Shown here in pieces: positions 10,374 through 20,103 of a stretch of DNA of 64,000 nt. The stretch is from NCBI GenBank assembly GCA_963724285.1, contig CAVRUD010000005.1:186001-250000 (forward strand), written 5' to 3'. The position numbers were made by a program, and so were the translations under genes. The first letter of the stretch is position 1. Each line of letters opens with the position of its first letter. The notes under the pieces are model-generated. The model ran no database searches, was not told the DNA's origin, and saw nothing but the letters and a program-made list of their open reading frames with translations. Origin of the DNA: CAVRUD01 sp963724285 (GTDB lineage: Bacteria; Chloroflexota; Chloroflexia; Thermomicrobiales; UBA6265).

Positions 10374-11717
10374 ATGGTTGCTTCGGTCGTAGATCGCGCT
10401 CGGCCTGTTGCCCTGTCCCCACGGGTGATTCGCATCAAGGGCGGACGGCCACTCAAGGGCGAGGTTGTGATCGGCGGGGCGAAGAACGCGGCGTTGCCCG
10501 CGCTGGCCGCCACCCTGTTGACCTCCGAGGAATGCGTCCTCAACAACGTCCCTGATCTCGCCGATATCTACACGATGATCGACCTCCTTCGATCCTTGGG
10601 TGCATCGGCCGAATTCGACGTCAAGCGCCGTCAGGTCCGTGTCCGCGCGAACGAGATCACGAGCGTCGATGCTCCACCCGATCTCGTTGCGAAGATGCGG
10701 GCCTCTTTTCTTGTCGCCGGCCCGCTGCTCGCTCGCTTCGGACAGATGTCGGCCTCGACCCCGGGCGGATGCAAGCTCGGCGCACGGCCGGTCGATGTCG
10801 ATGTGCGTGGCTTCCTCAGGATGGGCGCCCGGGTCGACTTCAGCGAACAAGAAGTGTCCGCCCGCTGCGACGGCCTGACCGGCGCGCGTATCTACATGGA
10901 CTACCCAAGCCACACCGGGACCGAAAACCTGCTCATGGCAGCCACCCTGGCAAGTGGCCGCACCACCATCGTCAACGCGGCGTGTGAACCTGAGATTACC
11001 TACCTCGGCGATCTCCTCATCCGCATGGGGGCCAGAATCAAGGGGCATGGCACGCCGACCATTGTGGTAGAAGGCGTCGATCGCCTCCACGGGGTGTCCG
11101 ACTCGATCCTGCCCGATCGCCTCGAAGCTGGAACATTTGCCATCGGGGCGGTCATTACCCATGGCGAAGTTGAACTCCACAACGTCCGCGATTCGGACAT
11201 GCTTCCCTTGACAGCAAAGCTGCACGAGGCCGGCGCCCGCATCTGGCAGGACGAGAATTCGATGCTTGTGCGCGCCGAAAAGCCGCTCAAGGCTGTCGAG
11301 ATCCAGACTCTACCCTTCCCCGGCTTCCCAACGGACTTGCAGGCGCCTTTCGCCGTGTTGATGACGCAGTCGCACGGCCTGTCGAAGATCCACGAGCGCG
11401 TCTTCGAAGGGCGGCTCCGATACACCGACGAGCTCAAGCAGATGGGGGCCAACATCTGGGTCGAGACGTACGGCAACGGCGAGACGCGCAAGTACGGCAC
11501 GCATGCGGAAATCACCGGGCCGACGCCGCTGCGCGGCGCACGAGTCCAAGCGATCGACATCCGCGCGGGCGCCGGCGTCGTCCTTGCCGGACTTGTGGCC
11601 GAGGGCGAAACGGTCATCACCAACATTCATCACCTTGCCCGTGGCTACGAAAACCTGGTTGAGAAGCTGAGCGAACTCGGCGCGGCCGTCACAATCGGTG
11701 ACGACGACGTCGCATGA
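10374..11717 (+). CDS. murA: UDP-N-acetylglucosamine 1-carboxyvinyltransferase
   Basis: MurA transfers enolpyruvate to UDP-GlcNAc, the first committed step of peptidoglycan synthesis, in the cytosol. The family opening RIKGGRPLKGEVVIGGAKNA and the substrate loop STPGGCKLGARPVD are present. The loop keeps the cysteine (Cys115 in E. coli numbering) that fosfomycin attacks, so this enzyme should be sensitive. The C-terminal DIRAGAGVVLAGLVAEG carries the usual RAG motif. Length is about 447 residues. The start could be TTG 10362 or ATG 10374; I prefer the ATG, though GAGGAG at 10356-10361 is rather far from it. The atpC-murA order is common. Confidence 0.95.
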   Translation: MVASVVDRARPVALSPRVIRIKGGRPLKGEVVIGGAKNAALPALAATLLTSEECVLNNVPDLADIYTMIDLLRSLGASAEFDVKRRQVRVRANEITSVDAPPDLVAKMRASFLVAGPLLARFGQMSASTPGGCKLGARPVDVDVRGFLRMGARVDFSEQEVSARCDGLTGARIYMDYPSHTGTENLLMAATLASGRTTIVNAACEPEITYLGDLLIRMGARIKGHGTPTIVVEGVDRLHGVSDSILPDRLEAGTFAIGAVITHGEVELHNVRDSDMLPLTAKLHEAGARIWQDENSMLVRAEKPLKAVEIQTLPFPGFPTDLQAPFAVLMTQSHGLSKIHERVFEGRLRYTDELKQMGANIWVETYGNGETRKYGTHAEITGPTPLRGARVQAIDIRAGAGVVLAGLVAEGETVITNIHHLARGYENLVEKLSELGAAVTIGDDDVA

Positions 11718-11738
11718 CGACGGTCGGCGGACCAGACG

Positions 11739-12516
11739 TTGAACCAGTCCAGTAACCGGCCGGCCAGCGGAACCGACGCTGGCCGGTCGATTGTCGTCGT
11801 CATCCCGACCTATAACGAGCGCGAAAACCTCCAGAACGCTCGTCCCCCGCGTGCTCGCGCTCGGCGCCGAGTACCGGATCGTCGTGGTCGATGACAACTC
11901 GCCCGATGGAACCGGCGATGTCGCCGACCTCCTTGCCACATCTCATCCCGGTCGGGTAACCGTCCTTCATCGCCCCAACAAGGAGGGCATCGGCCGGGCC
12001 TACATCGCAGGATTCGGCGAGGCGCTCAAGAGCGAAGCGGCCTTCATCGTCGAGATGGACGCCGATCTATCCCACGATCCGGAAACTTTGCCGGCGATGA
12101 TCGCCGCCGCCCAAACAGCGGATCTCGTGCTCGGCTCACGGTACGTCCCCGGCGGGCAGACCGTCGGCTGGCCGCTGCACCGCCGGGCGATCAGCCGTCT
12201 TGGCGGAATCTATGCTCGCCTGGTCCTCGGCGTCCCGGTCGCGGATCTCACCGGAGGGTTCAAGGTGTTCCGCCGCAATGCCCTGGAGCACTTGGATCTT
12301 TCCCGCGTCCGCTCGGACGGGTACGGGTTCCAGATCGAGACGACCTACCGGCTGATCCGGTCCGGAGCGCGGGTCGTCGAGATGCCGATCACGTTCGCGG
12401 ATCGGGTGGCAGGTGCGTCGAAGCTCTCGCGCCGCATCGTGATCGAGGCGTTCTTCGTCGTCTGGAAACTCAGATTCGACCGCCAGCCGGTTCAACGCCT
12501 TTCAGAGTCACAGTAA
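11739..12516 (+). CDS. polyprenol-phosphate mannosyltransferase (DPM1-like GT2), one frame break
   Basis: Transfers mannose or a similar sugar from a GDP-sugar to a polyprenyl phosphate at the inner membrane. The GT-A motifs are all there: SIVVVIPTYNERENLQ, VDDNSPDGTGD, EMDADLSHDPETLP (the DxD) and SRVRSDGYGFQIE. One surplus base at about 11834-11836 separates the ENLQ motif from TLVPRVLALGAEYRIVVVDD. The corrected length is 258 residues. The protein has no C-terminal membrane domain, like the soluble DPM1 class. The best start is TTG 11739, with only a weak GGCGG ahead of it. It follows murA by 21 bp, so it is probably co-transcribed. Confidence 0.85.
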
Positions 12517-12581
12517 CGGCACTCCGGAGCAGTGACGAGAGGTTGGCCCCGCAGGTGGTAGGCAAGCCCTCCACATACTCA

Positions 12582-12713
12582 GAGCGCCTATCAAGAGCTT
12601 CCGAACACGTGTCGTCGTGCTCAGCGCTGGAAGGGCTTCGTCGGGCTCAGCCCGCTGGGTAGGGGGTTTCAACCCCGGGTTCCGTGGCGAGCAAGCGGTG
12701 TTGATAGAGGCTC
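12582..12713. repeat. MITE with complete terminal inverted repeats (element M1)
   Basis: A 132-bp element. The left end is GAGCGCCTATCAA (12582-12594). The right end is TTGATAGAGGCTC (12701-12713), an inverted copy with two mismatches. The interior has no coding capacity but carries short palindromes (GGAAGGGCTTCGTCGGGCTC, GGGGTTTCAACCCC). The ends match the termini of the IS5-like element at 27674-28546. Its right end lies three bases from the stop codon of the glycosyltransferase on the minus strand. Confidence 0.75.
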
Positions 12714-12716
12714 TAA

Positions 12717-13836
12717 TCACTTTGCCAGCGTCGCCATCATCGCCGCGTCAATCTCCGCACGCATATCCTGCATGAACACGTCCCGATCGAAGCGGCGGGC
12801 GTGCGCTCGGATGGTGCTCCGGTCCCAATCATGCTCCTCCGCCGATGTTGACGGCATCGCGCAGCGACTCAGGGGTGGAGTTCGGAAAGAGCACACCTGT
12901 CACACCGGGCAAGACCGACTCCTGAGCGCCGCCGGCATCGAGGGCGATCACCGGCCGCCCCGCGGCCTGTGCCTCGACCGCGGTAATGCCAAAGTCCTCC
13001 TTGGCGGGCAGGATCAAGCCACGTGATCGGCCCAGCAGTTCGGCCACGGCTTCGTCCGATTGTCTGCCAAGGAACTCGATATTCGGCCGGGCCAACTCCC
13101 GGAGTCGCTCGATGGCTCGCCCCTCTCCGACGATTTTCAGGGGCATCCCGAGCCGGTTGAACGCCGCCACGGCCAGATCAACCCGCTTGTGCGGCACAAG
13201 CCGGGATACGACGACGTACCAGTCCTCCGGCGCGGCCGGCACCGTCTCCGCGACTGCACCGATCCGGGAGACATCCACGGGCGGGTAGACGACCGCCGCG
13301 TCGACCCCATACGCCGCCTTGATCCGTTCGCGGACGGTATTGGAGTTGGCGACGTAGCGGTCCACGCGGCCGGCTGCCTGGCGATCGACCTGGCGAAGCA
13401 TGGAGAACATCCCACGCATCACCGGGCGCAGGAGCGGATGAACACGCGCCGGTCCCAGGTAGGCGTCGTCCTTATACAGAAACCTCGCCGGGGAGTGGCA
13501 ATAACTGACGTGAATCTTCCCAGTCCCAGCCGGGGCTTGATGCGCCCACGCGCTCGTGTCGGACAGCACGAGATCGTAATCTCGTAGCACCCGTCGGAAA
13601 CCACGGAAGAGGGCGGGGTAAGCAGGCGGCACCGACCGGTGCCATCGCTCAGCACGCGGCAAGCCGCTTAGCAAACTGGGGCGGATGTCCCAGCCTCTCC
13701 AGGACTCGGGAAGCACCGCTTCGTCCACAACCGACGTAAAGACCGGGGCATCTGGGAATAGCGCGTGTAGGGCGTCGAGGACCCGCTCAGCGCCGCCCAT
13801 CTGGGTGAGATAATCGTGGACAATGGCCACCCGCAC
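12717..13836 (-). CDS. GT4-family glycosyltransferase, one frame break near the C-terminus
   Basis: A GT-B fold transferase of family GT4. The N-terminal domain opens VRVAIVHDYLTQMGGAERVL, and the sugar-nucleotide domain contains VVSRLVPHKRVDLAVAAF, LKIVGEGR and the acceptor loop ILPAKEDFGITAVEAQAAGRP. After ESLRDAVN the frame is lost. Removing one base at about 12835-12843 gives EHDWDRSTIRAHARRFDRD and the usual terminal helix, ending at a TGA (complement of 12717-12719). The corrected length is 372 residues. I start at the GTG (complement of 13834-13836), where family homology begins; the open frame extends 37 codons further upstream. Substrate unknown; probably cell-envelope polysaccharide. 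Confidence 0.8.
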
Positions 13837-13921
13837 CGCAGCCCCAAACCCTCTCGTACGTGGCGTCCTGAACGGTCTCACGGGGCGAGCGCAACGGCGT
13901 TGACCCGGAAGCGACCGGCAC

Positions 13922-13927
13922 AGTATA
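13922..13927 (-). promoter_or_regulatory. candidate -10 box for the GT4 glycosyltransferase
   Basis: On the minus strand this reads TATACT, a near-perfect -10, about 85 bases before the GTG start. No good -35 is visible at 16-18 bp, so the call is tentative. Confidence 0.35.
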
Positions 13928-13988
13928 CGAGCGGAGACCCGACGCAACGTGGGCGCCTATCTTTATCGAACAATTTGAGGGACGAAGC

Positions 13989-15302
13989 GTGACCCAAACC
14001 AAAACTGCTTCCGTGATCGCTCCGACCAAGACGATCGGATCGTTGGATCAATCGTCCCCCGTCCAACTGACGAAAGACGAGGCGAGATACCTGGCCGTTG
14101 CCGCCCAGCGACTCGACCGGCGGCCACCAGCGCGTTTGCCTCGCGACCGGGCTCTCCTCCTTGACATCATCCGCACCATCGGATGCCTCCAACTCGACTC
14201 GATATCGGTCATCTCCCGCACCCACGAAACCGTTATGTGGAGTCGCGTTGGGCCATACGATGTCGCCGAACTCAACGCGCTGCACTACCCCGATGGCGCT
14301 CTCTTCGAGTACCTGGTCCACGCGGCGGCCCTCGCACCTGTCGAGTACTTCCCCTATTTCCGGCGCAAGATGGCGTTCTACCGCTCCGACGGCCGAGACA
14401 TTGGGCGTTGGCAACACGAGCATCGCCATGTCCTTGATCGTGTGCTCGACGTGGCGCGTGAGAAGGGATCCGTCTCATCACGAGACTTCGAGCGCGCCGA
14501 AGGACCCGCTCCAGCGGCATGGGAGTGGTATGGCGGGAAGCCTGAGCGCCAGGCCCTCGATGCACTCTGGGCAAACGGCGAGTTGATGGTCCTGAAGCGC
14601 GAGAACTTCCAGCGCACATATGCACCGACTGATCAGGTATTGCCGGGAGCCCTGGACGGCCCGCTCCCTTCGCCCGAGGAACAACGACGCTGGTTCGTCA
14701 CGACATCAGTCGCCGCCCTTGGCGTTGCGACACCTGCCTGGGTCAAGGATTATTTCCGGACAGGCGGGATGGCTCACGTCTCCAACCAGGAGGCAATTTC
14801 AGAGCTTCAGGCTATGTCGGCGGCAGGAGCAATTGCGCCGGCCGAAGTGGAAGGCGTACGCGGCCCGGTTTGGATCGGCCGCAAGGAGGTCGAGCTGCTT
14901 GGCGAGCTTCGCTCCGGTCGCCGCAAACCGACGCTGACAACGCTCCTATCCCCCTTCGACAACCTTACCTGGCACCGGGGACGCACCGCGGAGCTGTTCG
15001 ACTTCGACTATCGAATTGAATGCTACACACCCGCGCCAAAGCGGAAATACGGTTACTACAGTCTCACCATTCTCCACAAAGGAAGGTTGGTCGGCCGCCT
15101 GGACCCATCGTACGACCGCAAATCGCGCACACTGACGATCAAGGCCCTGCACCTTGAGCCGCAGATCCGCCCAACCGAGTCGCTGGCCGCCGCGGTTGCT
15201 GGAGCGCTGCACGATCTCCTGACCTTCCTGAAGGGGCAGGACATCGGCATCCTCATCTCCGACCCGCCCGGATTTCGCCGCAATCGTCCAGCACGCTATT
15301 GA
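13989..15302 (+). CDS. YcaQ/AlkX-type DNA glycosylase (HTH_42 family)
   Basis: A 437-residue winged-helix protein of the family that includes Streptomyces AlkZ and E. coli YcaQ (AlkX), which open DNA interstrand crosslinks and remove bulky N7-alkylguanines. The catalytic segment reads IGCLQLDSISVISRTHE. The QLD is the QxD form found in the broad-specificity AlkX group rather than the QxQ of AlkZ. Other family motifs are RKMAFYR, LLSPFDNLTWHR and YCYTPAPKRKYGYYSL-like (here ECYTPAPKRKYGYYSL). The start is a GTG at 13989, with GAGGGA upstream. It is divergent from the GT4 gene and stands alone. Confidence 0.85.
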   Translation: MTQTKTASVIAPTKTIGSLDQSSPVQLTKDEARYLAVAAQRLDRRPPARLPRDRALLLDIIRTIGCLQLDSISVISRTHETVMWSRVGPYDVAELNALHYPDGALFEYLVHAAALAPVEYFPYFRRKMAFYRSDGRDIGRWQHEHRHVLDRVLDVAREKGSVSSRDFERAEGPAPAAWEWYGGKPERQALDALWANGELMVLKRENFQRTYAPTDQVLPGALDGPLPSPEEQRRWFVTTSVAALGVATPAWVKDYFRTGGMAHVSNQEAISELQAMSAAGAIAPAEVEGVRGPVWIGRKEVELLGELRSGRRKPTLTTLLSPFDNLTWHRGRTAELFDFDYRIECYTPAPKRKYGYYSLTILHKGRLVGRLDPSYDRKSRTLTIKALHLEPQIRPTESLAAAVAGALHDLLTFLKGQDIGILISDPPGFRRNRPARY

Positions 15303-15329
15303 GTCCCGGGGGTATTCGCCGAACGGCGT

Positions 15330-15432
15330 TTGACGCCAGGTTGAAATCTAGCCGCTGAACGCGGCGAAGTCCCTCCGGGACTGAGCCGCGAAGTCCGGCA
15401 GCGAGCGCCTCGACGGTGTTGATATGCTCTTA
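15330..15432. repeat. MITE fragment with one terminal repeat (element M2)
   Basis: The core GACGCCAGGTTGAAATCTAG and GTCCCTCCGGGACTGAG is shared with 29938-29998 and, inverted, with 43205-43262. The right end, read on the minus strand, is GAGCATATCAACACCGTCG, next to TTA. It matches the ends of the other copies. No matching left end is visible. The right end touches the stop codon of the DUF2171-type gene. Confidence 0.65.
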
Positions 15433-15696
15433 ACCCTCTTGCTCCAGTCGCCGGTTGGCGGATTCGGTGTCATCGACCTCGGTCAGAGCGGTGCGGTTGA
15501 CCTTGAGATGAACCGTCATTCCCTCGACACGAGCGATCGCGCGAGCGGGCACATCGAAGTCGTAGTGCGGGTCGTCCCGCTCGCCAACCAGGAGGTAGTG
15601 AGGGTGGATCTCTCGCACGGTGCCGAGTGTTGTTCCGTCCAGTGCGACAACCGAAGCACCGATCGGGATGATCGTCCGATATGTCGGATCCGACAT
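15430..15696 (-). CDS. small DUF2171/PRC-barrel-like protein
   Basis: An 88-residue beta-rich protein. The pattern IGASVVALDGTTLGTVREIH, then HYDFDVPARAIARVEGMTVHLKV, is typical of DUF2171, a PRC-barrel-like fold found in GC-rich bacteria, often in stress or membrane-homeostasis contexts. The ATG (complement of 15694-15696) follows AAAGGA. The TAA stop codon (15430-15432) coincides with the terminus of a MITE, so the present C-terminus (RRLEQEG) may have been set or trimmed by that insertion. It is divergent from glcD. Function unknown. Confidence 0.65.
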   Translation of the reverse strand: MSDPTYRTIIPIGASVVALDGTTLGTVREIHPHYLLVGERDDPHYDFDVPARAIARVEGMTVHLKVNRTALTEVDDTESANRRLEQEG

Positions 15697-15903
15697 TGGT
15701 GGTCCTTTCAGCGAGCCAGTCGGCGAAGACGCTCGTTCAACGACAACTTCCGGTGATGATAGAGCGATTTGGTCCCTAGAATCTTGCCCGCCCCTCATTT
15801 CGGCGCGATACTTGGATGTTGAACGCGTCAACGAGGACGCTAGCCCGGCACGGCGGTACGTATTACCCGCCTGCCGGTTGCCGGCCGGAACCGAGGAGCG
15901 TCG

Positions 15904-17373
15904 ATGAACCAGGCGACCTTGATCGAACGACTGGTGCAAATCGCCGGGGAAGCGAACGTCTTTCATCGGCCCGCCGATATCCTCGTCTACGAATACGACG
16001 GGTCGGTCGATGGCGCGGTTGATACCGGCCGACCGGCCGCGGTCGTTTTGCCGAGGACGACCGAACAGGTTGCAGCCATCGTCAAGCTGGCGGCCCAGGC
16101 TGGACTCCCGGTGATCCCCCGTGGGGCCGGCACCGGCCTGTCCGGAGGAGCGGTCGCCCAGCAGGGCGGTATCATCATCGCTCTTACCCGGATGGACACC
16201 GTTCTCGAAGTCGATCGTGAAGACCGTACCGCCCTGGTCGAGCCAGGCGTCATCAATCTGGAATTGAGCGAATTTGTCCAGAACGATGGCTTCTTCTTTG
16301 CTCCCGATCCATCTAGCCAAAAGGCCTGCACGGTCGGCGGCAACGTCGCCGAAAACTCCGGCGGACCGCATTGCCTCAAATATGGCGTCACGACCAACCA
16401 CATTCTTGGATTGGAGGTAGTCCTACCGGACGGCCGCGTTGTCTGGACGGGCGGACATGGTCCCGGCGACGTCGGGTACGACCTGACCGCCGCCCTGGTT
16501 GGTTCCGAAGGCATGCTCGGGGTCGTCACCAAGGCGCTGGTGCGGTTGACCCCGGCGCCGGAAGCGATTCTCGTTCAACTCGCGGCATTTCCTGATATCG
16601 ATTCAGCGTCGCAGGCGGTCTCGCGAATCATTGCCGCCGGTATCTTGCCCGCCGCGCTCGAACTGATGGATAACTTGACCATCCAGGCGGTCGAGCCGAC
16701 CTACCATGCCGGCTATCCGATGGACGCCGGCGCGGTGCTGTTGATCGAAGTCGACGGTCCAGCTGACGATGTTGGCGCCATGCGCACCGATATCGAAACG
16801 ATCTGCCGTGAGAACGGCGCTTCGACCGTCCGGGCTGCCACCTCGAAACCGGAGCGCGACCTCCTTTGGAAGGGCCGCAAGATGGCCCTGGCCGCAATGG
16901 GCCGGCTCGCTCCGAACTACTACCTGCACGACACGGTCGTGCCCCGCTCGAAGCTCCCGGCAACGCTCAAGACCGTCGAAGAGGTCGGGCGGTCCTATGG
17001 GCTCCGGATCGCCAATGTCTTCCACGCCGGCGACGGGAATCTGCATCCACTCATGCTGTTCGACCGTCGTAAGAACGGCGACGTCGAGAAGATCCTCCAG
17101 GCCAGCCACGATTTGCTCCACTACTGCGTCGAAGTCGGTGGCGCGATCTCCGGCGAGCACGGAGTCGGCACCGAGAAGCGCGACTACATGACCCTCGTCT
17201 ACACCGCCGAAGATCTGGCCGCGATGGCCGGCTTGAAGAACAGCTTCGATCCCAGCGGAATGTTCAACCCCGAAAAAGTCTTCCCGAAGGGATATGAGTG
17301 TGGGGAAGTGAAAGCCCTGCGTCACCAGGCAATGGCCCAGCGCGCCGAACGATTGGGGATCTATGCCTTCTGA
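15904..17373 (+). CDS. glcD: glycolate oxidase subunit GlcD (FAD-linked)
   Basis: A 489-residue flavoprotein of the FAD_binding_4 / FAD-oxidase C type, which oxidises glycolate or D-lactate at the membrane together with GlcE and GlcF. The FAD-binding segment contains PRGAGTGLSGGAVAQQGG and VGGNVAENSGGPHCLKYG. The C-terminal FAD-oxidase domain ends with ISGEHGVGTEKRDYM and the usual FDPSGMFNPEKVFP. The ATG at 15904 follows GAGGAG. The gene overlaps glcE by 11 bases, implying translational coupling in a glcDEF operon. Confidence 0.92.
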   Translation: MNQATLIERLVQIAGEANVFHRPADILVYEYDGSVDGAVDTGRPAAVVLPRTTEQVAAIVKLAAQAGLPVIPRGAGTGLSGGAVAQQGGIIIALTRMDTVLEVDREDRTALVEPGVINLELSEFVQNDGFFFAPDPSSQKACTVGGNVAENSGGPHCLKYGVTTNHILGLEVVLPDGRVVWTGGHGPGDVGYDLTAALVGSEGMLGVVTKALVRLTPAPEAILVQLAAFPDIDSASQAVSRIIAAGILPAALELMDNLTIQAVEPTYHAGYPMDAGAVLLIEVDGPADDVGAMRTDIETICRENGASTVRAATSKPERDLLWKGRKMALAAMGRLAPNYYLHDTVVPRSKLPATLKTVEEVGRSYGLRIANVFHAGDGNLHPLMLFDRRKNGDVEKILQASHDLLHYCVEVGGAISGEHGVGTEKRDYMTLVYTAEDLAAMAGLKNSFDPSGMFNPEKVFPKGYECGEVKALRHQAMAQRAERLGIYAF

Positions 17374-18625
17374 TACCTCATCGGTTTCTCCGGCCGCCGA
17401 CGGCCTGAACATTGGTGCACCCGCGATCGACGGTGTCTCCCCAGATCGGATAGTCGCACCAGGAAGCGCACAAGAGGTCGCCGACATCCTGGCCGAGGCA
17501 GCCGACCGCTCCCTGGCGGTCGCTCCGATCGGCGGCGGCACCGCTCTGGGGTTGGGCAACGTGCCGGAGCGCCTCGACCTGGCTGTCTCGACCGAGCGCC
17601 TCAGCGGCGTGATCGACTACGAGCCGATGGACCTCGTCCTCTCGGTCGGGGCCGGTGCCAAATTCAGCGACGTCCAGGCCATTCTGGCGGAGCACGGCCA
17701 GGGGATCCCGCTCGAAGCTCCGCTCGAGGCACATGCGACAATCGGCGGCCTCATTGCCACCGCGCTGGCCGGTCCGCGCCGGCTCGGGTCCGGAACGCTC
17801 CGCGATCTGCTCATTGGCATTTCGGTCGCCCATCCCAGCGGCACGGTGACCAAAGCCGGCGGGATGGTCGTCAAGAACGTAACCGGTTTCGACCTCACTC
17901 GGCTCTACCTGGGTTCGCTGGGAACACTCGGCGTCATCGTCTCGGCCAACTTCAAGGTGCTGCCCAGACCCCGATCGGAAGCAACACTCCTGCTCCATTC
18001 ACCGAGCATCCAAAGCGGGGCGGCTGCCGCATCCGCGATCCGCGCCTCGTCGCTCCAACCGGTCGCCCTTGAACTCACCCAGGTTGGAGCAGAATGGAGA
18101 CTCGCCGTCCGCATCGAAGGCAGGGAGGGAACCGTTGCCGCCGCTGCCGGACGCATCCTCGACCTCGTCAATCTGGACCACGAGCGCCTGGACGATTCGG
18201 AGAGCGCTGCATGGTGGCGAGCCTACGTCGACGCTCAGGCGCCCGCTGTAAGCAATGGGCGTGAAGTCGTCATACGATGCGGCGTGCGGCCCCGCGCAAC
18301 CGTCGAACTTCTCCGCAAAGCGCTGGACACCGTCGATGCCCGCTCGCTGGTCGCAACCTACGTCGCAGCTTCGCCAGGGCTGGGGTCGCTGGTGATGCGA
18401 CTCGAGTCGTCGGAGACGATCAGCGGGAGCCGCCTGGCCGATCTGCAGAGCGATTTACTCGGAATCGCCGATACTGTGACGATCCTCGCGGCTAGTCCCG
18501 AGGCCAAGCGATCGATCGACGTTTGGGGCAGGCCACCCGAAACGCTCGACGTCATGCAAACCCTCAAGGACCAGTTCGATCCAGCCCACGTCCTCAACCC
18601 CGGCCGGTTCGCCGGGCGGATCTGA
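17363..18625 (+). CDS. glcE: glycolate oxidase FAD-binding subunit GlcE
   Basis: A 420-residue paralogue of GlcD that keeps the N-terminal FAD-binding domain (PIGGGTALGLGN; DLVLSVGAGAKFSDVQAILA; GPRRLGSGTLRDLLIG; GGMVVKNVTGFDLTRLY) but has a shorter C-terminal part ending DQFDPAHVLNPGRF. This matches the family layout. The start codon lies inside the glcD stop region. The partner GlcF follows after 45 bp. Confidence 0.9.
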   Translation: MPSDTSSVSPAADGLNIGAPAIDGVSPDRIVAPGSAQEVADILAEAADRSLAVAPIGGGTALGLGNVPERLDLAVSTERLSGVIDYEPMDLVLSVGAGAKFSDVQAILAEHGQGIPLEAPLEAHATIGGLIATALAGPRRLGSGTLRDLLIGISVAHPSGTVTKAGGMVVKNVTGFDLTRLYLGSLGTLGVIVSANFKVLPRPRSEATLLLHSPSIQSGAAAASAIRASSLQPVALELTQVGAEWRLAVRIEGREGTVAAAAGRILDLVNLDHERLDDSESAAWWRAYVDAQAPAVSNGREVVIRCGVRPRATVELLRKALDTVDARSLVATYVAASPGLGSLVMRLESSETISGSRLADLQSDLLGIADTVTILAASPEAKRSIDVWGRPPETLDVMQTLKDQFDPAHVLNPGRFAGRI

Positions 18626-18670
18626 CACGTTCGGCGCTCATCGCGCCAAGCACGGAGACAAGGAAGACGC

Positions 18671-20103
18671 ATGGCGGTTGCCGAAGAGGCCGACCTCAAA
18701 CGACTGGCAGGATTCTCGGGTCCCGATCAACCCGACGATGATCTGCTCAGGGCATGTGTCCATTGCGGCATGTGTTTGCCGACTTGCCCAACCTACCGCC
18801 TGACCGGCCAGGAAATGTCCTCGCCGCGGGGCCGGTTATGGCTGATGCGGGCGGTCGCCGACGGTCGCCTCGACCTGATGGACCCGATCTTCGACGAGCA
18901 GATGTACCAGTGCCTCAACTGCCGCGCCTGCGAAGCGGTCTGCCCCTCCGGCGTCCAGTACGGCCCACTCGTGGAAGCATCGCGGGCGCAGCTCGAGCAG
19001 CACCGTCCCCGGCCGGCCTGGCAGCGGGCCGCACGGGCCGTGGCGATGGGCTGGCTCTTTGGTGAGGCCGGCAGGCTGCGCTTTCTGGTTGGCGGTTTGC
19101 GCCTGTACCAGCGCACCGGCATGGAAGCGGCGGTCCGCGCCTCTGGCGTGCTCAAGCTCCTCCGGATGTCAGAACTTGAAGCAATGATGCCACCGGTTTC
19201 ATCAACGTCGTTGGTCCCCGGCAAGGAGCACTGGTCTCCTACGTCTCCCACCAAGGTGCGCGGTTGTTCAACGGCTGCGTGATGGGGACCGTGTTCGCCG
19301 ACACCAACCGAGCCGCCGCCCGGGTTATGGCCCACAACGGTGCGTCGGTCGATCTGCCGGTCGGCCAGCAATGCTGCGGGGCGCTCCACGTCCACGCCGG
19401 CATGATGGAGCAAGCACGATCACTCGCCCGGCGGAATATCGACGCGTTTGAAGCCTCCGGCGACGACCCGATCGTGATTACCGCCGCCGGGTGCGGGGCG
19501 GCCCTCAAGGAGTACGGGCACCTCCTCCATGAGGATCCCGAATACGCCGATCGAGCCGCCCGGTTCAGCGCCCGCGTCCGCGACGTCACCGAATATCTCG
19601 GTTCCGAGCCGATCACGCCGCCGACCCACCGGGTCGAGCGCACGGTGACCTACCAGGAACCCTGCCACCTCGTCCACGCCCAGCGGATCAGTGCTCAGCC
19701 GCGGGCACTGCTCGACGCGGTGCCGGGCCTCAATCTCATCGAGATGCGGGAGTCGTCCCTGTGCTGCGGCAGCGCCGGAATCTACAACATCATTCGGCGT
19801 CAGATGGCCAACGACCTCGGCGACCGCAAGGCGGCGAACGCCAAGGCAACCGGCGCTAGCCAGGTGATCACCGCCAATCCAGGCTGCGCGATGCAGCTAC
19901 GGTCCTCACTCGGCCGGAATGGCAGCGACCAGACGGTGCGCCACATCGTCGAGATCCTCGACGAATCCTACGGCGGAGCCCAGGCTATGCCAGCGGCACC
20001 CAGCCGGCCGCCGACGGTACGGCCGCCGTTCGCCGCCCTTGTGTCGGCGACAGTCGTTGCGCTGGCGGTGGTCGGCTTGTTCAGTCGTCGGCGTCGCCGG
20101 TAG
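18671..20103 (+). CDS. glcF: glycolate oxidase iron-sulfur subunit GlcF with a C-terminal membrane tail; two extra bases
   Basis: The N-terminal half carries two 4Fe-4S sites, CVHCGMCLPTCPTY and CLNCRACEAVCPSGVQYG. The C-terminal half has two CCG domains (GQQCCGALHVHAG; TAAGCGAAL; PCHLVH; SSLCCGSAG). The two halves are in frames that differ by -1. Dropping one base at about 19193-19196 and one at about 19223-19227 joins them via FHQRRWSPAR and ALVSYVSHQGARLFNGCVM. The corrected length is 476 residues. Unusually, the protein ends with a predicted membrane helix (FAALVSATVVALAVVGLF) followed by SRRRRR. The end overlaps the convergent histidine kinase gene by 23 bp. Confidence 0.85.
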
